A stretch of 64,000 nt of DNA from Mucilaginibacter rubeus. GTDB lineage: Bacteria > Bacteroidota > Bacteroidia > Sphingobacteriales > Sphingobacteriaceae. The translations under genes and the position numbers were made by a program. Positions 39,167-48,100 of the stretch are shown here, one piece after another. Position 1 is the stretch's first letter. The number at the start of each line of letters is the position of its first letter. The stretch spans positions 1,426,001-1,490,000 of the forward strand of contig NZ_BMKD01000001.1 in NCBI RefSeq assembly GCF_014643835.1, read 5' to 3'. Below the pieces are notes generated by a model. The model was not told where the DNA came from. It made no database searches and was given only the letters and a program-made list of their open reading frames with translations.

Positions 39167-39916
39167 TTAGTTTTTCATGCCGGGGCTAATTTGTCCCATA
39201 ATATTTACAGCGGATTTTCGGCTCAATAATTTGAATCCAAATAGCATGAACCTATTCTTCCAACCTTGTACCACTCTCGGCTTCCGCCTGTTTTCCAGGG
39301 CCCTTACCAGTTCTTCGGCGACATCCTCAACAGATGACATTACAAATTTTGGAAAATCACTGGTATGTCCACCTGCATGTGAATGAAAGTCTGAGGCTGC
39401 AGCACCGGGATTAAAACCCATCACAAAAATTCCTTTTTTCTTGAACTCATACCACAGTGATTCCGAGAAATTGGCGACAAAACCTTTGGTAGCTGCATAA
39501 ACTGAACCGCCCGGAAGGGAAGAATGCGCAAGCAGGGAACCAATATTTACCAAAGCATCACCCTGCCTGGCATTTTGCAAAAACGCATAAGATAAGGTTA
39601 CCAGGGCATTCATATTGAGCTGCATGGTTGCCAGTTGCTCATCCAATGGGATCTCAATAAACTTTCCGTAAATACCAGCACCCGCATTGTTGATCAGAAC
39701 ATCGTATTCCCCGGCTTTCAAATGATCCGCTACTTTTTGCAAGTCGTCTTTATCCGTCAGGTCTGCAATCAAAATGGTATGGCCGGTGCCATCCAGATCT
39801 TTTAGTGCCTTATTTAATTTTTCCTCGCTGCGGGCTACCAGTGTTAACTGGTAATTTTGAGCAGCCAGGCGTCTGGCTGTTTCCAGCCCTATGCCGCCGC
39901 TTGCGCCTGTGATCAA
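39167..39916 (-). CDS. Short-chain dehydrogenase/reductase (start disturbed)
   Basis: 249 residues from TTG 39916. The Rossmann motif ITGASGGIGLE, NNAGAGIYG and the catalytic pattern S...YAATKGF (Tyr-x-x-x-Lys) are intact, so a classical SDR of the DltE/YqjQ-like group. The N-terminus is unusual: the good ATG at 39927 reads MKK and then a stop after an A-run of six. One more A would give MKKILITGASGG. Either the gene uses TTG or the run marks a frameshift. Upstream of the TetR-pump operon. Confidence 0.85.
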   Translation of the reverse strand: MITGASGGIGLETARRLAAQNYQLTLVARSEEKLNKALKDLDGTGHTILIADLTDKDDLQKVADHLKAGEYDVLINNAGAGIYGKFIEIPLDEQLATMQLNMNALVTLSYAFLQNARQGDALVNIGSLLAHSSLPGGSVYAATKGFVANFSESLWYEFKKKGIFVMGFNPGAAASDFHSHAGGHTSDFPKFVMSSVEDVAEELVRALENRRKPRVVQGWKNRFMLFGFKLLSRKSAVNIMGQISPGMKN

Positions 39917-40145
39917 TATTTTTTCATGATTGTTTTGATTGATATTTTAAACACATCAAAATTATTGAACCGTGTTCAAAATAAAATATTAATTTTTTCA
40001 TTTGACACGAAAATGATATACACATTTAAAACGTTCAAGGCCTTAAATACGGCTGGCCTTGTAATTATCTGACAGCCGCGTCGGCAGCTACTAACAGAAA
40101 ACCAGTTATTTTCCAGCGATGCAATCTCCTTTTTACATTTTACGC

Positions 40146-40174
40146 AAGTAGTCAATTCTATTGACAACTTTTTT
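40146..40174 (+). terminator. Terminator-like hairpin; copy B of a recurring hairpin
   Basis: AAGTAGTCAAT and ATTGACAACTT with one mismatch and a 3-base loop, then a T-run. It resembles the hairpins at 28686 and 59492, but no plus-strand gene ends just before it. Confidence 0.7.
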
Positions 40175-40432
40175 ACGAAATTTTCATACGTCATATTGTC
40201 GTGATCAAGGCTTATTATATGGAACGATGTGCATACAGAATGATTGGATTAGATACGCACTTTTACTTACCGGAAAGAGCTGATCAGGAAAAGAATGGAT
40301 GCCGGTGATTATAGTCTGAAGCAGCTCCCAACTAAATCTGACCTGACCGGATGAAAGCCACGTCAGTAAAATCCTAAGATGATTTTTTATAGACGTTAGA
40401 AAAGGAATAATTATTTTTCGATCAATAACAGC

Positions 40433-40462
40433 TTTTTTAGATCGAAAGATTGATCTAAAAAA
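40433..40462. terminator. Bidirectional terminator-like hairpin
   Basis: TTTTTTAGATC (40433-40443) and GATCTAAAAAA (40452-40462) form an 11-bp perfect stem with an 8-base loop, A/T flanks on both sides. It lies in the spacer upstream of the second fusion gene. Confidence 0.6.
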
Positions 40463-40632
40463 TTTTATTTCAACCTAACCGCTTCGTGATGCGGCTTATC
40501 TAAGCAAAATTTGAGAGTACTTTTTGAAACGTCTCTCCCCTACCTCCTTCCAAAACCGTACGCCCATCCGTCCGCTTCCATTACACATCAAACACAAAAC
40601 CAAATCATAACGATCTTAATAAAAGCAAGTTG

Positions 40633-40658
40633 TAAATTTGGCTCGCCAATTGAGCCAA
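40633..40658 (+). promoter_or_regulatory. -7 box with overlapping hairpin before the second fusion gene
   Basis: TAAATTTG (40633-40640) matches TAnnTTTG. Overlapping it is TTGGCTC (40638-40644) and GAGCCAA (40652-40658), an inverted repeat ending 9 bases before the TTG start. It could be an operator for an autoregulatory HTH or a 5' mRNA hairpin. Confidence 0.4.
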
Positions 40659-40667
40659 GTTAACTAA

Positions 40668-43600
40668 TTGAAAACCTACATATTCCATATCAACCTTTAC
40701 CACCTAACATTCCTGGGAACGGTTTTCCTTGGCCTGGCCGCGGCTTTGCTTTTATGGTTCGGCAAAAAACTAAATCAAACGGCAAACCGTTTTTTGGCAG
40801 TGGCGTTGATGGTTATTGTTTTATACATAGCGCGCTTGCTTGCTGTAGATGTAGGGTTGGCGAGCTACATCCCCAATTGGGGCCGCTTGCCACTGCGGTT
40901 TTCGCTGGCCTTTGGACCGTTGGTTTATTTCTATGTACTTCAGACAACCCGGGCGGAATATAAATTCCGACTGAAGCATACGCTGCATTTTGTTCCTGTA
41001 TTGTTTGAGCTTAGTATTCAGTTGTTAGAAACCAGCCAGAGTATTCAAACAGGAGTGGCAGCTTATCAAGCTTCGGTTTTTCAGCAATTTAACCTTGTAT
41101 TGGAATTGCTGGCGTTCATCTCAGCCCTGAGCTACCTATATGCATCCCACCAACAAATAGAAAACTATTACCGTCTCCTTGAATTCAACAACGGCGACAG
41201 GTTCTGCTACCAAATGCGCTGGTTGCACAGCTTGCTGGCCGGTTTCTTCATTTTGTGTTGCTGCTGGTTGACGGTTGCGGGTATTGATTATACTTATTTC
41301 CACCAGGGTTTAGGCAACCAGGCTTATTATCCCTTGTATTTGGCTTTGGCTATCCTGGCCATCCGGTTCGCAGTTGTAGCTTTTTTACGGCCCGAGGCTG
41401 CTTTGGCTCCCGCGAGGATGCCTGTATTTAAACCCGCGCTGCCGGCCGAATCGAAACAAAAAGGCACCTGGCTGAAGCAGGCGTTGAAAGCCAACCGCTA
41501 TTACCAGGACCCGGAACTGAATTTACGCTCGCTGGCTGAAAAGCTCGACCTGCATCCTAATGATTTATCGCGCATCGTTAATACTGTACTCAAAAAAAGC
41601 TTTAACGATTTTATTAATGAGTACCGTGTTACCGAGGTTACCCGCAAAATGCAGGACCCAGCTTTTGATCACCTCACCCTGCTGGGCATCGCCTTCGAAT
41701 CGGGCTTTAATTCAAAAACTACCTTCAACCGCACTTTTAAACAACTAACCGGCAAAAGTCCGGTCGAATATAAACTTGAATTGAAAAAAGAGCGACCAAA
41801 TTATAATATGGAGCGCCAGCCCCGCTATGGCACGGTAATTTTAAACCAGCAAACGGCCAAAAACTGGTCGGTAAAAAAAACAAGTCCCTACGCTATGTTT
41901 AAAAATTACTTCAAAATAGCCTGGCGCAACCTGATGCGCAATAAAAGCTATGCCACTATCAATGTTACCGGGCTGGCCATAGGCATCGCGGCCTGCCTGC
42001 TCATTTTTTTGGTTGTGCAGTACCAAATCGGTTTCGATAATTATCATACCAATAAAGACCGCATTTACCGCATCCTGAATGTAAGTAGCGGCCCCGACGG
42101 TGTGCATGCCGGTTCGGGCACGCCCCTGCCGATGGTTGAAGGCCTCAAGCTCGACTTTCCGCAAATAAAGCAGGCGGCCAACATCATGAAAAACGACGGC
42201 TCGCACTATACCATCGGCGATGTGCACAATACCGGTACCTTCAAAAAATTTAAGGAAGACCTGGCCTATTACGCCGACCCCGAATTTTTTAGGATCTTCG
42301 ATTTTAAATGGCTTGCCGGCGATAAAAACACCGCCCTTGCCGAGCCTAAAACCGTGATCCTATCACGCGAAGAGGCCAACAAATTTTTCGGCGACTGGCA
42401 CAATGCCATGGGCAAAACAATCCGCTATGAAAACCGCCGCGACCTGAAAGTGACCGCCATTATTGAAGATACCCCGGTAAATACCGATTTTCCGATGAAG
42501 CTGGCCATCTCCTGGATCACCCTCATTGAGAAAGGCGGCGACCTGAACGGCAATGTCCAGGATTGGGTAAGCACCTTCGGCGACCGGAATAGTTTTATCA
42601 TTTTGCCCTCCGATATAAGCAAAAAACAGTTTAATACACAGCTTGCGGCTTTCGCAAAAAAGCATATTCCGCCACCTTACAATAAAAACCAGAGCTATCA
42701 ATTACAGGCCCTCAAGGATATGCATTTCAATACCGAGGTAGGTGTGTACAGCGGTCATCCGTTTAGTAAGCAGCTCATCAGCGTGATTAGTTTGATTGGT
42801 TTGTTCCTGCTCATCATTGCCTGCGTTAACTTTATTAACCTGGCTACCGCGCAGGCCGTGAACCGATCAAAAGAAGTGGGCATCCGCAAAGTATTGGGCA
42901 GCAATCGATACCAGCTGGTACTGCAATTTATCAGCGAAACACTCATCATCACTTTATTTGCCGTTGTACTGGCCGCGGTAATTGCATGGATAACGCTTCC
43001 CATGCTCAATCGTCTGCTCGAGATCCAGTTGAGTGGTGGTTTTCTTGCTAATGGAATTGTGATCTTATTTTTAGTGGGCATGGTGATCGGGGTTACTCTC
43101 CTGGCCGGCTTCTATCCGGCGCTGGTATTATCGGGTTATAAGCCGATAGAGGCTTTGAGAAATAAGATCAATGCGGGCCGCGCCAACGGCATCTCACTAC
43201 GCCGGATACTGGTGGTGGCGCAGTTTTGCATAGCGCAGTTTTTAGTGATAGGAACGCTGGTATTGATTTACCAGATGAACTACTTCCGGAACAAAGAACT
43301 CGGGTTTAATAAGGATGCCGTGATTACGGTTCCATTCCCGGGCGATAGCATAAGCAAATCGAGAGTGGGCGCTTTGAAAAATGAGCTTTTGGGACAGCCG
43401 GGGATTAAGGATGTGAGCCTGAGTTTGTATGGGCCCTCGGATAACAGCGGCTGGTTCAGTGATTTTAAATTCAATAACGCAGCCAAACAAGTGGATTTTG
43501 CCGCCTGCCTCAAATGGGCCGATGCTGATTATTTCAGGCTTTATGATATCCGGTTTGTTGCCGGAGGTCCGTATAAAAAAACGGATACGATAGCGGGCTA

Positions 43601-44324
43601 CGTGGTTAACGAAACCCTGATCCATAAACTCGGCATTACCGATCCGAAACAAGCCATAGGCAAATTCATTATGCTTTGGAATGATAAGAAACTGAACGCC
43701 CGCATTACCGGCGTGGTGAAGGATTATAATACAGGCTCGCTCCGCAGCGCTATCCCGCCGGTACTGATGGGAGCCTGGAAATCGCAATATGGCAAGCTCA
43801 ATATCAAGATTCAGTCGCAAAATGTTAAACAGACCCTCGCCGGTATCGACAACCTTTGGAATAAAACCTTCCCGGAGGGCGTGTACGAATACCAGTTTCT
43901 CGATAAAACGATCGAAAACTTTTACCGTAATGAGGACGAGTTATCCACCCTTTATAAGTTATTCGCAGGCATAGCCATCTTTATTTCTTGTTTGGGATTG
44001 TATGGAATGGTATCCTTCATGGCCTTGCAACGCACCAAAGAGGTTGGTATCCGCAAAACTTTAGGGGCATCGGTAGGTAATATCGTTTACCTGTTTTCGA
44101 GGGAGTTTACGGTGCTTATTGTTATCGCCTTTGCCATATCGGCCCCCGTAGGTTATTACTTTATGCACAAATGGCTGCAGGACTATACTTACCGAATTAC
44201 TATCGGCGCGGATATATTTATTTTGGCAATCCTGACTTCGGTGGCTATCGCCTGGATAAGTGTGGGTTATAAGGCCATAGTGGCCGCGCTGGCCAACCCG
44301 GTGAAGAGTTTGAGGAGTGAGTAG
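40668..44324 (+). CDS. Membrane AraC-type regulator fused to a MacB/FtsX-type permease (copy 2)
   Basis: 1218 residues from TTG 40668. Layout matches the gene at 28863: about seven N-terminal helices (1-240), double helix-turn-helix (about 275-372, with LRSLAEKLDLHPNDLSRIVNTVLKKSF and IAFESGFNSKTTFNRTFKQLTGKSPVEYK), a linker, then a whole permease from an internal Met at nt 41895 (residue 410; MFKNYFKIAWRNLMRNKSYATINVTG). The permease part has two FtsX blocks and two periplasmic domains. The linker shares P-x-YN...ILN...W with copy 1. The pair likely arose by duplication; no ATPase is adjacent. Regulator or transporter role is inferred. Confidence 0.85.
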   Translation: MKTYIFHINLYHLTFLGTVFLGLAAALLLWFGKKLNQTANRFLAVALMVIVLYIARLLAVDVGLASYIPNWGRLPLRFSLAFGPLVYFYVLQTTRAEYKFRLKHTLHFVPVLFELSIQLLETSQSIQTGVAAYQASVFQQFNLVLELLAFISALSYLYASHQQIENYYRLLEFNNGDRFCYQMRWLHSLLAGFFILCCCWLTVAGIDYTYFHQGLGNQAYYPLYLALAILAIRFAVVAFLRPEAALAPARMPVFKPALPAESKQKGTWLKQALKANRYYQDPELNLRSLAEKLDLHPNDLSRIVNTVLKKSFNDFINEYRVTEVTRKMQDPAFDHLTLLGIAFESGFNSKTTFNRTFKQLTGKSPVEYKLELKKERPNYNMERQPRYGTVILNQQTAKNWSVKKTSPYAMFKNYFKIAWRNLMRNKSYATINVTGLAIGIAACLLIFLVVQYQIGFDNYHTNKDRIYRILNVSSGPDGVHAGSGTPLPMVEGLKLDFPQIKQAANIMKNDGSHYTIGDVHNTGTFKKFKEDLAYYADPEFFRIFDFKWLAGDKNTALAEPKTVILSREEANKFFGDWHNAMGKTIRYENRRDLKVTAIIEDTPVNTDFPMKLAISWITLIEKGGDLNGNVQDWVSTFGDRNSFIILPSDISKKQFNTQLAAFAKKHIPPPYNKNQSYQLQALKDMHFNTEVGVYSGHPFSKQLISVISLIGLFLLIIACVNFINLATAQAVNRSKEVGIRKVLGSNRYQLVLQFISETLIITLFAVVLAAVIAWITLPMLNRLLEIQLSGGFLANGIVILFLVGMVIGVTLLAGFYPALVLSGYKPIEALRNKINAGRANGISLRRILVVAQFCIAQFLVIGTLVLIYQMNYFRNKELGFNKDAVITVPFPGDSISKSRVGALKNELLGQPGIKDVSLSLYGPSDNSGWFSDFKFNNAAKQVDFAACLKWADADYFRLYDIRFVAGGPYKKTDTIAGYVVNETLIHKLGITDPKQAIGKFIMLWNDKKLNARITGVVKDYNTGSLRSAIPPVLMGAWKSQYGKLNIKIQSQNVKQTLAGIDNLWNKTFPEGVYEYQFLDKTIENFYRNEDELSTLYKLFAGIAIFISCLGLYGMVSFMALQRTKEVGIRKTLGASVGNIVYLFSREFTVLIVIAFAISAPVGYYFMHKWLQDYTYRITIGADIFILAILTSVAIAWISVGYKAIVAALANPVKSLRSE

Positions 44325-44445
44325 AAAGACCTAAGGCGCTTTTATTGGTACGACAACAAAAACAGATGATTGACTCAATCGGTCCTTTAACAACACTTAG
44401 GAACTATTGCTCCATTAAAGCCTATCGGGCAAAACAAGCGTTATC

Positions 44446-45144
44446 CTACTTAACCCTAAACTGGAAAATATCCGAAGTACTTAAATTATTTTGCTTATCG
44501 CGGGTTACAATCTTCCAGTAATATATGCCGGCAGGTTTAACTTGTATATTGCTTAATGAAGTACTCGAAATATGAGATTGCAACAACGATGGGGAAGCAG
44601 CATTGGTACCAAAGTATATATCGTAGTCCATGATATCGTTATCAGCATCTGAACCTGTCCATGATAGGCTAATGAGGCTATTCACAGCCTGTAGTTGCCC
44701 ACCATCAACTGGTTGGTAAGCAGTTGCCGGGAATGGCGCGTAACTTACTACGCCTGGCCCTGAGCTATAAAATTTCCAGGTATCGCTTTGCGCCGTACCG
44801 GATGTATTTTTTAGTTTCGATATAACCTGCCACGAGTAGGGTGTATTTACCGGCAACTCTACCGAAACCTGGTTTACAGCTACAGTTTGACTAAGTGCGG
44901 TACCCGTTTGGAGGTTTTTTATAGTTATCTCGTATTCGTCGGTATTGGTGGCCGCATTCCAGCTAAAAAATATGCTGCTTTGTGATCCTGATTGCCCATT
45001 ACCGCTCACACACACCGAGTTTTGGGCGGGCAATATCAAAACGGGTTTCGATGGTGACTTTGTATCTGAACCGGCATCGCCTTTTTTTCCGCAGCTACAA
45101 AAAATAAAACCGGCACATATCGTCAACAATACTAATCTCTTCAT
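44446..45144 (-). CDS. Lipoprotein with two Fn3-like domains
   Basis: 232 residues. The signal ends at FCSC (Cys18), followed by a charged linker and two fibronectin-III/Ig-like beta domains (about 32-130: SIFFSWNAATNTDEYEITIKN...YSWQVIS; about 140-232: LISLSWTGSDADNDIMDYDIYFGT...YYWKIVTRD). It would be on the outer membrane. Its start overlaps the stop of the giant secreted protein by 4 bases (ATGA), so they are co-translated and probably act together at the surface. The ligand is unknown. Confidence 0.8.
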   Translation of the reverse strand: MKRLVLLTICAGFIFCSCGKKGDAGSDTKSPSKPVLILPAQNSVCVSGNGQSGSQSSIFFSWNAATNTDEYEITIKNLQTGTALSQTVAVNQVSVELPVNTPYSWQVISKLKNTSGTAQSDTWKFYSSGPGVVSYAPFPATAYQPVDGGQLQAVNSLISLSWTGSDADNDIMDYDIYFGTNAASPSLLQSHISSTSLSNIQVKPAGIYYWKIVTRDKQNNLSTSDIFQFRVK

Positions 45145-48100
45145 TTTTTAATTATCTTAAATACCTGTTTTGTACCATCCGTATCCAGCATTAAAGTATA
45201 GTTACCAGGAAGCTCAATTCCGCCCGTTTGTAATGTTACTGTGCTTGCAGGGTTACTTATCTGCTTACTAAGCACCAACAAGCCACTAACTGAATAAATA
45301 TCAATAATTGCCTTTTTAACCTGTTTATCACCAATAAACACATTGATAGATCCGTTGAAAGGGTTTGGGTATGGTGCCGGTTGGGCAGTAATATCAATGA
45401 TCTTCTCCACCACGCCCTGGCACAACTTATCCGTTGTTACGCTTAATTTATTTTTGCCCGCCGCTAATGGTAATACAATACTGCTATCCCTGGTGCTATG
45501 TAAAACCCCGTTCAACATTACGTGATACACTTCCCCCCCATTTAACGACAGACTGATGGTCTTGCTTGCCTCGTTTACGGTAGATAACAGGGCAAGGTCT
45601 GCCGGTTGCGATACTACTGCCGCATAACATTGTTGATAATTTTTATCTTCTTCTACTGTTATGCACACATTATAAGTCCCGGCTAAAAGCCCGCCAAAGT
45701 TGATGGTTTTAGTGAACGGAGCAGATTTATCCAAACCATTACCGGTTATGCGGGCGGTATATTTGTAGCTGTCATAAGTTGCATCGACTGTAATCTTTCC
45801 GTTGCCACTGCCTCTGCAGGTTAAACTTTGCGACGTTAGCAGGAAAGCATTTTGCGGCAGTATAAATTTAGATACGATAACTACAGGCAATGACACTTGG
45901 CTAAGCGAGTCGACACTTACTCGTACAGTGTATGATGCTGGCTCTTTAACTTCATAACTGGCATCTGTAGCACCGGCAATAGCCTGCCCATTTTTCATCC
46001 ATTGATATTGATATCCATCTGTCGCCGCAGTGCGTAAATAAGTGCTGCCATGCTGTTGGATTACGGTAGCATCAGCATCCACTTGCGGAACAATAAATAA
46101 TTGCAAGCCATCTGCGATACCGGAACCGTCTTTATTTTTAACAATAATTTGCCCCCCGGTTGTGCCTGGGGCAATAATTGCGTTGATTAACGTTGGCGAT
46201 ACTACTTTAAATTTAGCTGCGGCCGTGGTTCCGAACGAAACATCCGTAACATTCTTAAAATTTATACCGGTAATGGCTACTGTTGTACCTACCTGCGCCC
46301 GCGGCGGTGTGAATGAGTAAATAACCGGCGCAGTTGAGGTAACAAAAGTGTTTGATTCGGCCGTATAAGTGCCCGATGATGTAACCGCACTTATGGCATA
46401 AATATAAGTGGTGTTGGGTTTAAGATTTTTCAGTACCGCATTGTAGGTTGCCATACCCGAACCACCGCTTACCGTACTCACATTAACAGTTTTACCATCG
46501 CCAACTTTCGGTGCCTCCCAATACCTGAACAGTATCGTGGCATCATTGCCATTATCATCAGCCGAACCTGCAATTGTAGCCCCAGTAGTACTGACGTCAG
46601 CCGCATCCTTAGTTGATAGTATAGGTGTTGCAGTGTACGTTCTTACAAAACTTTGCGTACTTGCGGTATTATCGCTCCCCGCAAGCATCATGGCGCCGTT
46701 AGGGGTCATGCTTACTGAGGCACCAAGGCTCGTAGGGTTAACTTCTCTTAAATAAAGTTTATTAACCACATTCCAGGTATCGCCGGTACGTTTGTAGCAC
46801 CACATCGCTCCCTCGTAATAATCTGTTAAATAGCCACCCACCATCATTGTTGCACCGTCTGCAGACAGCATCAACGCCTCTCCGAATGCAGAATTATTAG
46901 CGCCGTCTTTGGGTATTATCATATTACCCTGCTGTTTCCAGGTATTATTGCTGCGTGTAAATACCCACACTCCGCTGTTTTGTGAACCATCATACCACGA
47001 TACGCTACCTATTGCCAGCACGTTACCGTCTGCGTTTAGGGAAAGCGCAACCCCTTGCGACTGCAAATGTTTGGCACCGGTGCCAATTAGTTTGGCACCC
47101 TGCTGACTCCATACGCCGTTGGCATTCCTTGTGAATACCCAGGTAGCACCGGTATAGTTGTCATCATTGTAACCGCCCAATGCTATGGTATTGCCATCGG
47201 CACTTATAGCTACTATAACACTTTGATCAATACCGCCTACGGCACCCTGGCAAACAAGTTTGGCACCCTGTGGGGTCCATACACCGCGATCACGTGTATA
47301 AACCCATGCCGCTCCGTTATTCATGTGGCTGGTAGATCCTAACACAAGGGTGTTGCCATCGGCACTCAGTGCTATATTGTACGGATAGGCGTCGTTTAAA
47401 GGATCAATTGCCTTAAAGTCGGCTTGTTTTGACCATATTTCACCATCACGTACATACACAGTTGCAACGCCGTCGTGTGTAAAAACAGCGGTGTTGCCAT
47501 CTGCACTTAGTGCGGTAAAAAATAAAAGACTTCCTGTTAATAAATTATCGGTTTGCTTTTCCCATGCATCTCCATTGCGTTTGTATATCCAAACACCACT
47601 TTGCCCGTGGTCAACATATGCAGCAAAAAGGGCGGTTTTACCGTCGGCGCTGATATTTACTTTAGTATTAGAGCGTCCGTAGCTGTCTGGCTCATCAAGA
47701 TACAACCTTTGCTGTTGCAGGAAATTTGGCTGCGAGGTATTGATAACTTTAAAGCTACCACTTGCATTCACGCTCCCCGCGGGTGTGTTGATAGTAAGCC
47801 CTCCTTTAGTTGTACCGGGCATAACCATAGCAATCATTTGTTTGCCGGTTGCAGATATTACCAGGGCAGGCACACCGCCTACAATAACACTTTGGGGGCT
47901 TATAAGGTTATCGCCGCTTATTGTAATCAGTGTACCAATCGCCCCTTTCGCAGGAGTAAAAGACGTAACAACAGGCAATCCCGGTATAGTTGTGAATTTT
48001 TTTGTTATGCCATTTACCGTACCTTGAGTACTTGATGCATTTATACGGTAGTAATAAGTTACGCCGGGTGCAAGGCCAGACAGTGCAACGCTGAAAGTCA

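Larger units (their letters stand above)
39917..40667. other. Long gene-free spacer with hairpins
   Basis: 751 bases between the SDR and the second fusion gene, with no frame I trust. It holds two hairpins (40146-40174 and 40433-40462) and a -7 box (40633-40640). A short frame around 40260-40350 looks like a helical coding remnant (KELIRKRMDAGDYS) but is too short to name. Confidence 0.6.

Noticed and set aside
39976-40194. 72-codon frame with Cys-x-x-Cys on the minus strand
   Set aside because: It runs through a terminator hairpin and low-complexity spacer; the Cys pair is by chance.
43242-43820. 192-codon frame on the minus strand
   Set aside because: Antisense inside the second AraC-FtsX fusion gene; no start signal or family.
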